Source of the DNA: CAZVCG01 sp964649675
GTDB taxonomy: Bacteria > Pseudomonadota > Alphaproteobacteria > UBA9219
Direction: 5' to 3'
Assembly: GCA_964649675.1 (NCBI GenBank)
Contig: CAZYPX010000123.1
Coordinates: 1-5,213 of the forward strand
DNA length: 5,213 bases
Shown here: positions 1 to 5,015 of the stretch, piece after piece
How the letters are laid out: each line of letters opens with the position of its first letter
How positions within the stretch are numbered: the stretch's first letter is position 1
Notes under the pieces: generated by a model
What the model was told of the DNA's origin: nothing
The model's input: only the letters and a program-made list of their open reading frames with translations
Databases searched by the model: none
Position numbers and translations under genes: made by a program

Positions 1-491
1 GACGGTAATATCTGGCGCAAAGCTACCGACAACGGCACGTTGTTCGCGAAGCCTCTGACCGGTTTTTCTTTGACAGGTTCCGGCGCGGCGGCAGGCTTGG
101 AAACCGGCGCGGAAGGCGCGAGAGAAAGCGCAGACTCTGTAGCAGACGACTCCGCCGCCGAAGAAGGAAGCGACAGGAATTGTTCAGTCGGGAACTTCTT
201 TTCGCCTGGCTGAACGGCTGACGGCGCGGCGGGCTTTCCTTCGATAATGACGGGAGCTTCAAATGTTTGCGGCGCGCGCGTAACGGGCGAGGATGAAGCC
301 GGTGGCGCCGCAAGATGAGAGGGCATAGGAACCGGAGCCGCAGCCGACGGCGGCGCGTAGCTTTCGACATCCGGCGCGGGCGACACCCACTGGAATCCGG
401 CAAAGGCAGGAGAAGCGGCGAATAATATAAAGGCAGCAAAGGTGAGAAAAATTGTATGCGGCAAAGACAATAAACAAGGTCGTTTCAGCAT
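1..491 (-). CDS. Exported Pro/Ala/Ser-rich protein with TcpQ-like motif (3' end off window)
   Basis: This reading frame is open from an ATG at 491 to the left edge: 163 codons and no stop, so the gene is partial. Residues 1-31 form a classical signal peptide: K3 R4, a hydrophobic core at about 13-26, and SPAFA before G32 as the probable cleavage site. No lipobox is visible. Residues 35-140 are a low-complexity Pro/Ala/Ser-rich linker, likely extended in the periplasm. The last visible stretch (146-163, RGFANNVPLSVALRQILP) resembles the start of TcpQ-type (N0/STN-like) domains of pilus and secretin-associated proteins; this is recalled from memory, not searched. An AAGGA ribosome binding site lies 7 nt before the ATG. 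A second in-frame ATG at 578 would add 29 residues but would bury the signal peptide, so 491 is preferred. A role as a periplasmic or outer-membrane accessory of the secretion apparatus is inferred from the neighbourhood. Confidence 0.8.
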   Translation of the reverse strand, partial: MLKRPCLLSLPHTIFLTFAAFILFAASPAFAGFQWVSPAPDVESYAPPSAAAPVPMPSHLAAPPASSSPVTRAPQTFEAPVIIEGKPAAPSAVQPGEKKFPTEQFLSLPSSAAESSATESALSLAPSAPVSKPAAAPEPVKEKPVRGFANNVPLSVALRQILP

Positions 492-498
492 GACTCGT

Positions 499-503
499 TC
501 CTT
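499..503 (-). promoter_or_regulatory. Ribosome binding site for the TcpQ-like gene
   Basis: The minus strand reads AAAAGGAA, with AAGGA 7 nt before the ATG at 491. This supports that start over the in-frame ATG at 578, which has a weaker AGAAGG at a longer 9-nt spacing. Confidence 0.55.
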
Positions 504-512
504 TTGCGAAGC

Positions 513-661
513 TGATTCCGATTTGGCCGATAGTCTAGAGTAGCCAGCAAGAGGCAACAATAACCCACGAATCCTCATGACTCTTAGCCTTCTCAATGTG
601 CTGTTTGTGCAACATGTTGTTGAAAGAAAAGAATCGAAACACCCCCTAAATGATTCCGATT
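513..661. repeat. 11-bp direct repeat pair TGATTCCGATT
   Basis: Exact copies lie at 513-523 and 651-661 on the plus strand, 138 bp apart. They sit at the two ends of the gap between icmT and the TcpQ-like gene. A protein-binding site is possible, but chance cannot be excluded for a single pair this short. Confidence 0.4.
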
Positions 662-694
662 CCCCCCCTACGATTAGGACCAAGCCAAGCCCAA

Positions 695-961
695 TCAACC
701 AAAGTCGATCCACCTGCGCCGGAAGCCGCTGTTCGCGGGGCGCTTGACGCCAAACAGCCAACAGCGCAATGCCCGCAAAGCGGCGTCGAATGTCAGGCCG
801 TTCCGTTCAAGAATCCAGAAAATCAACATAAAAACGCACGCGACTCCGAGCGTCCAAGAACGCATGTGAACAAGAAAAATCAAAATGCCCACGGCAGCGC
901 GCGCGTCCATGAAGAAAAAACGCGTGAGCTTTTGCGTGTTCCGCCAATGGATATCGATCAT
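695..961 (-). CDS. icmT: IcmT/TraK family type IVB secretion protein
   Basis: This is a small inner-membrane protein of the type IVB apparatus, the counterpart of Legionella IcmT and IncI TraK. The 88 residues match my memory of the family closely in size and in pattern. The N-terminus has HWRNTQK (5-11) followed by RFFFMDARAA (14-23). Two hydrophobic stretches follow at about 22-33 and 36-51, then LERNGLTFDAALRALRCW (51-68), and a basic tail GVKRP...FRRRW ending in DFG. The start is chosen at the ATG at 961: an AGGGG ribosome binding site lies 7 nt before it and overlaps the dotB stop. A TTG at 976 would add five residues and is less likely. It lies 11 nt after dotB, so it is almost certainly co-transcribed and perhaps translationally coupled. 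In Legionella IcmT is needed for intracellular growth and pore formation; that role is only inferred here. No icmS follows, unlike in Legionella. Confidence 0.93.
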   Translation of the reverse strand: MIDIHWRNTQKLTRFFFMDARAAVGILIFLVHMRSWTLGVACVFMLIFWILERNGLTFDAALRALRCWLFGVKRPANSGFRRRWIDFG

Positions 962-968
962 GGAGATT

Positions 969-973
969 CCCCT
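969..973 (-). promoter_or_regulatory. Ribosome binding site of icmT overlapping the dotB stop
   Basis: The minus strand reads TTGAGGGGAATCTCCATG. The last base of the dotB TGA (975-973) is the first base of AGGGG, which sits 7 nt before the icmT ATG. This decides the start at 961 and suggests that ribosomes ending dotB can re-initiate on icmT. Confidence 0.6.
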
Positions 974-2199
974 CAAATTACCGTGATGTCGTCATCGTCA
1001 TGCATGTGATCAAAAATGGTTTTGCTCTCGCGCGTCTCTTCCCCCGAATAGCCCTTTGTCAACAGAAGATACGTGCGTTGGTTGATCTGGCCTTCCTTGA
1101 AAGCTTTGTCGGCAGATTGCTGCATCGTCCGGCCATAACGTTCAAGAAAACGCTGGGTCTCGACCGTCCATCTCTCTATCGGCATGTTCAACAGTTGTTC
1201 GCGGATGCTGTCGTCGAAGACGAGATATTCCCGCAAACCTACGCGCCCGCCCCCCACGCGCGGAACAAGAACCTGGGTCACGATAAGACGCAACGTTTCC
1301 ATGAGGGCAAACGCGCGCTCCGTACGTTCAACTGGATCAAACACGCTGATCGTCCGGCGAACGGTCGCCGCTACGCCGATGGTGTGCAAGGTTGAATACA
1401 CCAGATGTCCCGTCTGCCCTGCCTCGATGGCCGCCGTCATCGTTTCGCGGTCACGCGCCTCGCCCACAAGGATAATGTTCGGTTTGCGCCGCAAAGCATT
1501 GCGAACGCCCGCCGCGAACGTCGGCAGATGGCGCGGGATTTCGCTTTGCGCCACCAGAGAACGCGGCCCGACGATTTGATCGTAAACATACTCGATGGGG
1601 GCTTCATACGTCAGAAGTTTGCCGGATCCCTGATCGCGCTCGATCAACATACGGCATCCCGCCGCCAGCAAGGTCGTCTTTCCGCTGCCGGTAGGCCCCG
1701 TGATAAGGATAAGGCCTTGATGCGGCGACCAGTTGTTGACCAGAGCCTCCTCGATGCACAGCTCCTGCATGGTCGGCGGCAGATTGGGCAGGCTGCGCAT
1801 CGTAACCTGAACGGAATCCCGTCCACGGCTCAAGACTGCGGTGATGTTGACGCGATAACGGTAGCGCGCGTTCCTGTCGAGGCGCACTTCGTAAGACAGG
1901 TCGAGATCGCGGCCCGAAGCCAGCTTGGCCAAAGCATCCGGACCATAAATGCGCGACAGGATGTTGACCATATCCGCCGAATCCAGATTGCGGCGCGTTA
2001 CGGGATAAAGAACGCCGTCCGTCTCGATATAAATGGGACGGTCCGTTTGAAACGTGATGTCCGAAGCATGAAAATCCATAGCCCAGACTAGAAAAGGATC
2101 AACACTCGCCTCTTGCATGCGCAAAGGCTCGTCGGGCCATGTGCCGATGTCGATTTGCTTGGGATCGGCGGTTAAGGTTACCTTGGGGCTGTCGTCCAC
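973..2199 (-). CDS. dotB: DotB/TraJ-type hexameric secretion ATPase
   Basis: This is a cytoplasmic AAA-type ATPase of the PilT/VirB11 superfamily that powers type IVB secretion; it corresponds to DotB of Legionella and TraJ of IncI plasmids. The 408 residues carry the full motif set. The N-terminal domain has the conserved HASDITFQ (44-51). Walker A is GPTGSGKTT (168-176). The Asp-box region is TYEAPIEY (197-204), with Ala in place of the Asp found in many PilT proteins. Walker B is NIILVGEARD (241-250) and the His box AGQTGHLVYSTLHT (260-273). The protein is somewhat longer than Legionella DotB (about 377). It ends in a charged tail with DDDD at 401-404. The start is GTG at 2199, supported by GGAG 6 nt upstream and by the family N-terminus. 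The first 22 nt overlap dotC, so the two are likely translationally coupled. All catalytic motifs look intact, so I expect an active enzyme. Confidence 0.96.
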   Translation of the reverse strand: MDDSPKVTLTADPKQIDIGTWPDEPLRMQEASVDPFLVWAMDFHASDITFQTDRPIYIETDGVLYPVTRRNLDSADMVNILSRIYGPDALAKLASGRDLDLSYEVRLDRNARYRYRVNITAVLSRGRDSVQVTMRSLPNLPPTMQELCIEEALVNNWSPHQGLILITGPTGSGKTTLLAAGCRMLIERDQGSGKLLTYEAPIEYVYDQIVGPRSLVAQSEIPRHLPTFAAGVRNALRRKPNIILVGEARDRETMTAAIEAGQTGHLVYSTLHTIGVAATVRRTISVFDPVERTERAFALMETLRLIVTQVLVPRVGGGRVGLREYLVFDDSIREQLLNMPIERWTVETQRFLERYGRTMQQSADKAFKEGQINQRTYLLLTKGYSGEETRESKTIFDHMHDDDDITVI

Positions 2200-3026
2200 C
2201 GCTCGCTCCGTGGGATGAGCGCGGAAGGACCTGTGATCATCAACCCACGATCGCCCACCCGCATTTCGGATCCGCCGCCTGTCACGCCATGATCCTGATG
2301 CAGCGCAAAGGGCGGGGAAATCATGCCTTGCGACAAAAGCTCGCGGTAGCGGGCCATGCCTACAAAGTCGTTCGTCATCCGATCGAGATCGGCCTCAAAG
2401 GTTTCTTCGGCCTGATTGACGCCGGCTTCCCACCCCTCCTGAACCGACAACCGCCACACCTTGCGCTCCTCGGCGTCTTTGGGAAGCAACAGGCCCGGCG
2501 GAGGATCCACCCGCCCCCAGTCGCGTTCCATATAAAGGCGCCAGTTGCGCGCGGCCGTAACGATACGCGCGGCACGTCCAATGCGGAAAACGCGGTCGGC
2601 GACCGCCGCCTCCTGTCCGCCCCCATTGACGATAACGGCGCGCTGGGCTTCGGATACGATCGGCGGCTCAATAAGCAGGCCTGACGGCGCGGGAATCAGC
2701 AAGCGCGAAAAATCGAAGAGGCGGCTCAGGCTGGCGTCATATTCGGCAAGACGGCGTTGTATCTGGAAGGTCCGGTGGGCCAAGCCCCCGCGCGCGCCGA
2801 GCGATAACGCCGCTTCGCGCACGGCATCACCGCGTATCTGAAGCCCCATGAAATCGGGTCCGGCCGTCGTCCCGCTTTTCTGCTCCATAAGATCCTGCAA
2901 GGTCGGCGGCGGCGGCGAAGCCTCGGGAACGACCGGCGACGCGTGGGCCATACCAACGCACAAAAGCGCAACCAAACCTGCCGCAAACAGGGTCAAACGG
3001 GGTTTAATGGGCTTGATTCGCTGCAT
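2178..3026 (-). CDS. dotC: DotC/TraI family outer-membrane core protein
   Basis: DotC forms part of the outer-membrane core complex with DotD and DotH and helps place DotH in the outer membrane; the IncI counterpart is TraI. The 282-residue product (Legionella DotC about 303) has a signal peptide at 1-29 ending in AHA before S30, then a Pro-rich stretch (31-42). Conserved family blocks follow: RGDAVREAALSLGARGGLAHR (65-85), LLIEPPIVSEA (117-127), RIVTAARNWRLYM (154-166), LLPKDAEERKVW (180-191), EGWEAGVNQAEETFEADL (197-214), NDFVGMARYRELLSQGMISPP (219-239) and GVTGGGSEMRVGDRGLMIT (247-265). The only cysteine is C23 in the signal peptide, preceded by A-L-L, which fits a lipobox poorly. Legionella DotC is a lipoprotein, so this copy looks like a signal-peptidase-I substrate instead. 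The ATG at 3026 is the only good start; an in-frame TGA lies upstream, and no clear ribosome binding site is visible. Confidence 0.95.
   Translation of the reverse strand: MQRIKPIKPRLTLFAAGLVALLCVGMAHASPVVPEASPPPPTLQDLMEQKSGTTAGPDFMGLQIRGDAVREAALSLGARGGLAHRTFQIQRRLAEYDASLSRLFDFSRLLIPAPSGLLIEPPIVSEAQRAVIVNGGGQEAAVADRVFRIGRAARIVTAARNWRLYMERDWGRVDPPPGLLLPKDAEERKVWRLSVQEGWEAGVNQAEETFEADLDRMTNDFVGMARYRELLSQGMISPPFALHQDHGVTGGGSEMRVGDRGLMITGPSALIPRSERWTTAPR
2206..2209 (-). promoter_or_regulatory. Ribosome binding site for the GTG start of dotB
   Basis: GGAG lies 6 nt before the GTG at 2199, inside the last codons of dotC. It is the reason for accepting a non-ATG start, which places the dotB start within the dotC reading frame. 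Confidence 0.55.
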
Positions 3027-3094
3027 GATACGATAACCGAATGCTCTGTCTGTTCACCTTCGGGCCCGCCGCTACGGCTGACCTTGAAAAACCT

Positions 3095-3592
3095 TTATAG
3101 CCTGTCGACGGGCGCGTAGCGTATTTCCAAAACACTGGCATGACCATCGAGATGCAGATCGGCTCTGCGTCCCGCCTGCAAGCCTATGTTGCGCAACACT
3201 TCGATAAGCGGCTGTTGATAAACGTCGACCGTAACCGTTATAGGCACTGGCGGCTGTTGGCCGCGTGATGTGTAACGAAGACCCGCACGGGTGGCCAGCG
3301 TTTGAGAAATCTGTTCAATCGGCCCGGACCAGCGCACTGTGATGGGTTGCGTCAGGTTTTCGGGGGCAGCGGAAAAATCTTCGTTCTGCGCGACCAGCGG
3401 CGTGCGCTGCTGTTCGATGCCGGAAAGAGCGTCGAGCGCTTGCGCGGCCTTTTCGGCGGCTTGCGCAATACGTGTGCCTACAAGATCGGGTTCCGTAGCC
3501 ACAGGCACCGTTGAGGTAACGGTCGATGTGCAAGACGCCAAGCCTACGAGCAACAGCAGAAGCGTTCGTGAGAAAAATGTCTTAGGGTTCAT
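3095..3592 (-). CDS. dotD: DotD/TraH family outer-membrane lipoprotein
   Basis: DotD is a lipoprotein of the outer-membrane core complex that acts with DotC to target DotH; the IncI counterpart is TraH. The 165 residues match the Legionella size (about 163). The signal peptide MNPKTFFSRTLLLLLVGLASC has a textbook lipobox LASC with the lipidated cysteine at 21. T22 follows, consistent with delivery to the outer membrane. A helical Ala/Gln-rich segment (about 38-60) leads to the C-terminal domain (about 80-165), which in the known DotD structure has a secretin-N0-like fold. The block ITVRWSGPIEQISQTLATRAGLRYT (84-108) and the stretch PLIEVLRNIGLQAG (128-141) are typical. The ATG at 3592 is chosen because it begins the lipoprotein signal and has AAGGAAG 9 nt upstream. 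A TTG at 3643 would put 17 charged residues before the signal. C21 is the only cysteine. Confidence 0.93.
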   Translation of the reverse strand: MNPKTFFSRTLLLLLVGLASCTSTVTSTVPVATEPDLVGTRIAQAAEKAAQALDALSGIEQQRTPLVAQNEDFSAAPENLTQPITVRWSGPIEQISQTLATRAGLRYTSRGQQPPVPITVTVDVYQQPLIEVLRNIGLQAGRRADLHLDGHASVLEIRYAPVDRL

Positions 3593-3601
3593 TGTCTTCA
3601 A

Positions 3602-3608
3602 CTTCCTT
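3602..3608 (-). promoter_or_regulatory. Ribosome binding site for dotD
   Basis: AAGGAAG on the minus strand lies 9 nt before the ATG at 3592. It settles the start of the lipoprotein in favour of this ATG over the upstream TTG at 3643. Confidence 0.5.
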
Positions 3609-3682
3609 GGCCCGACACGGCCTGTCTCAGTGAACTGCCACAAAACCTGTACAACAACTTACCCGTTCTCGCCAGCCCGTTT

Positions 3683-3973
3683 CTAATCCTGATCGCGAAG
3701 AAAATGAAGGGCGAACCCCAACAGGCAGGCGGCCGGCAACATCACCAGAATCCCTCTTAACCACATTCCCGTAAACAAAAAATAAACACTTAGAACCAAA
3801 AGCGCCGCCGAACCCATACCATAGATAAGCGATGCGTTCGGCAAACCGGCCTCGCGGCGGGCGTTAAGGTTAAAGGCATCCGGCAGGTTTTTCCGGATAT
3901 CCAACGAAGGCAGGCCTGGGTTTTTCTTTCCCTTTGCAGGCGGCGACGTCCGTTTATCGAGCCAGCCAGCCAT
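3683..3973 (-). CDS. Unrecognised small protein with two membrane segments
   Basis: I do not recognise this 96-residue product. The first 46 residues are hydrophilic: a basic and Pro-rich part (KRTSPPAKGKKNPG, 7-20), then SLDIRKNLPDAFNLNARREAGLP (23-45). Two membrane segments follow, at about 48-67 and 71-91, joined by a very short loop TGMW, and the protein ends FLRDQD. A helical hairpin with both ends in the cytoplasm is the likely topology. It starts 7 nt after the DsbC-like gene (GTG or ATG at 3976/3973; AGGTG lies just before), so it is in the same operon. dotD follows 90 nt later. The position between a disulfide enzyme and dotD suggests a part of the same apparatus, perhaps a small inner-membrane component like other short Icm or Tra proteins. 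That is inference from context only. The length, clean start and tight spacing argue for a real gene. Confidence 0.75.
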   Translation of the reverse strand: MAGWLDKRTSPPAKGKKNPGLPSLDIRKNLPDAFNLNARREAGLPNASLIYGMGSAALLVLSVYFLFTGMWLRGILVMLPAACLLGFALHFLRDQD

Positions 3974-3980
3974 CACGCAC

Positions 3981-4946
3981 CTACATCAACAAATCGGAAA
4001 GAACGGCCGCCATGCGCTCGGGCTTGCCCTGAACGATTTTTATTCTGCCGTCTTTTGCGCGATACACCAGATAAGGCGTCGAACGGATGTTCCATTTCTC
4101 GATCAATTGGTTGTTCAACAAGACGGCTTGAATCCTGATCTGTTCCGGCTCGCCCGCCAGCGCGTTTTTATCGCCATTCGCGTATCTATCCCAAACATCC
4201 AGAGGATTGGCCACCTTCAAAAGCTGAGCCCCTGCGCGGGTTTCGTCACTCTTGGGATCGTTGGTCACCGGCACAAGACGCACCTGCAGACGATTCCCCA
4301 TGACGGATTCCCGCAGCTCCCTCCATGTCGTCTTGCAATGCGGACAGCTTGGCGAAAGGACCATGATGATTTCCGCGCTCTCGTTCCGGCCCAAAGTCAC
4401 GCCCGCCGCCGCCTGCAAGTCCTGCATGAGCCGCTCTCCTGGCGAAAGCGATACGGTCGGGACAGCGGCTACGTTATTGCCCCCGCCCGTGATGGGATTT
4501 CCACCCGGAACGCTAGCGATACCGCCCGGCGTGGAGCCGGCCCTGCTGATGTCTTCCTGTTGTTTGGCCGGAGTGCTAATAATGTCGGCAACTTCCTTGC
4601 TGGTTTCAGCCAACGTGACAATCTGGGGGCCGGTGACGTTTTCGCCCTCGCTCGTGAACATGCCGCCGATCAACGCCGTTTTTTTGTCCGCCGTCACATA
4701 GATCATCTGAATCTGGCCGTCTTTGACGATAAGCCATCCGTACAGCCCCGATCTTTCGCCTAGGTAGTACAGTTTGGCGCCGCTTTTAACGATGTTGGAT
4801 AAAATGGGGACAGCGTTAATGTCAGGCGGCGTAACGCTACGGTCGAAACTCGGCGGGGCTAACGTCGGCGTTTGGGCATACGCCGCGCCCGCAAGCACAA
4901 AAACGCAAAAACCAATAACCCAAAGCAAACGACTAAAACGATTCAT
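3981..4946 (-). CDS. DsbC/DsbG-like periplasmic thioredoxin-fold protein (CPHC)
   Basis: This is a 321-residue exported thiol-disulfide protein. The signal peptide covers 1-24 (MNRFSR, hydrophobic core, then AYA before Q25). Residues about 45-110 resemble the N-terminal dimerisation domain of DsbC/DsbG: VPILSNIVKSGAKLYYLGERSGLYGW and later IYVTADKKTALIGGMFTSEGENVT. A Gly/Pro-rich linker follows (about 135-170). The thioredoxin fold has the active site CPHC at 201-204 and the cis-Pro loop RSTPYLVY with P291. CPHC is the DsbA-type dipeptide, while E. coli DsbC has CGYC and DsbG CPYC. It may therefore isomerise, reduce or oxidise disulfides; the sequence alone does not say which. The ATG at 4946 is chosen because it starts the signal peptide; a TTG at 5000 would add 18 residues. 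AGGGAAA lies 9 nt upstream. Disulfide proteins occur in several conjugation loci, for example TrbB of F and IncI plasmids. Confidence 0.88.
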   Translation of the reverse strand: MNRFSRLLWVIGFCVFVLAGAAYAQTPTLAPPSFDRSVTPPDINAVPILSNIVKSGAKLYYLGERSGLYGWLIVKDGQIQMIYVTADKKTALIGGMFTSEGENVTGPQIVTLAETSKEVADIISTPAKQQEDISRAGSTPGGIASVPGGNPITGGGNNVAAVPTVSLSPGERLMQDLQAAAGVTLGRNESAEIIMVLSPSCPHCKTTWRELRESVMGNRLQVRLVPVTNDPKSDETRAGAQLLKVANPLDVWDRYANGDKNALAGEPEQIRIQAVLLNNQLIEKWNIRSTPYLVYRAKDGRIKIVQGKPERMAAVLSDLLM

Positions 4947-4966
4947 CTGTGCGTGTTTCCCTATCT

Positions 4967-4983
4967 GAAGCGACGGTCGCTTC
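4967..4983. promoter_or_regulatory. 7-bp hairpin in the leader of the DsbC-like gene
   Basis: GAAGCGA (4967-4973) and TCGCTTC (4977-4983) pair perfectly around a CGG loop. In the minus-strand transcript it ends 20 nt before the ATG at 4946, and the weak ribosome binding site AGGGAAA (4962-4956) follows directly. No T-run follows on either strand, so it is not a standard intrinsic terminator. It could protect an mRNA end or tune translation of the DsbC-like gene; that is inference. Confidence 0.5.
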
Positions 4984-5015
4984 CTTAGTGCCCGAAACAA
5001 CGCCTCTCGTCAACG

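Larger units (their letters stand above)
492..694. other. 203-nt intergenic region between icmT and the TcpQ-like gene
   Basis: This is the longest non-coding gap in the window. Read on the minus strand it holds two G-tracts (G7 at 668-662 and G5 at 646-642, both preceded by TA), the 10-bp palindrome CAACATGTTG (610-619) and an 11-bp direct repeat (TGATTCCGATT on the plus strand at 513-523 and 651-661). I found no hairpin followed by a T-run, so no intrinsic terminator after icmT. I also found no convincing sigma-70 promoter; the best TTGTTG/TAGACT pair matches the consensus poorly. The gap may still hold a promoter of another class, because it separates icmT from the next gene far more than the other genes here are separated. 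Confidence 0.5.

Noticed and set aside
23..439. Arg/Leu-rich frame of 138 codons on the minus strand
   Set aside because: It is out of frame with the signal-peptide gene that is open across 491-1. Its composition (Arg, Leu, Pro, Ser runs) is typical of a shifted reading of GC-rich Ala/Pro coding DNA.
259..477. 72-codon minus-strand frame with a hydrophobic start
   Set aside because: It is a shifted reading of the signal peptide and linker of the exported TcpQ-like protein, with no ribosome binding site of its own that I can see.
525..570. Possible sigma-70 promoter (TTGTTG, 17 nt, TAGACT) before the TcpQ-like gene
   Set aside because: Only three and four of six bases match the consensus, so I do not claim a promoter.
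650..1009. Plus-strand frame of 119 codons opposite icmT
   Set aside because: It is antisense to icmT, whose family pattern is clear, and it has a low-complexity, polar composition.
1405..2091. Long plus-strand frame of 228 codons opposite dotB
   Set aside because: It lies wholly antisense to the conserved DotB motifs and has no recognisable domain; long antisense frames are common in GC-rich genes.
2139..2684. Plus-strand frame of 181 codons opposite dotC
   Set aside because: It is antisense to conserved DotC blocks and crosses the dotC/dotB junction; no domain or start signal supports it.
3061..3094. Short GC-rich palindromes between dotD and dotC as a terminator
   Set aside because: The stems are about 4 bp and no T-run follows on the minus strand; dotC follows at once and is expected to be co-transcribed.
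4107..4763. Plus-strand frame of 218 codons opposite the DsbC-like gene
   Set aside because: It is antisense to a well-supported thioredoxin-fold gene and resembles no family I know.
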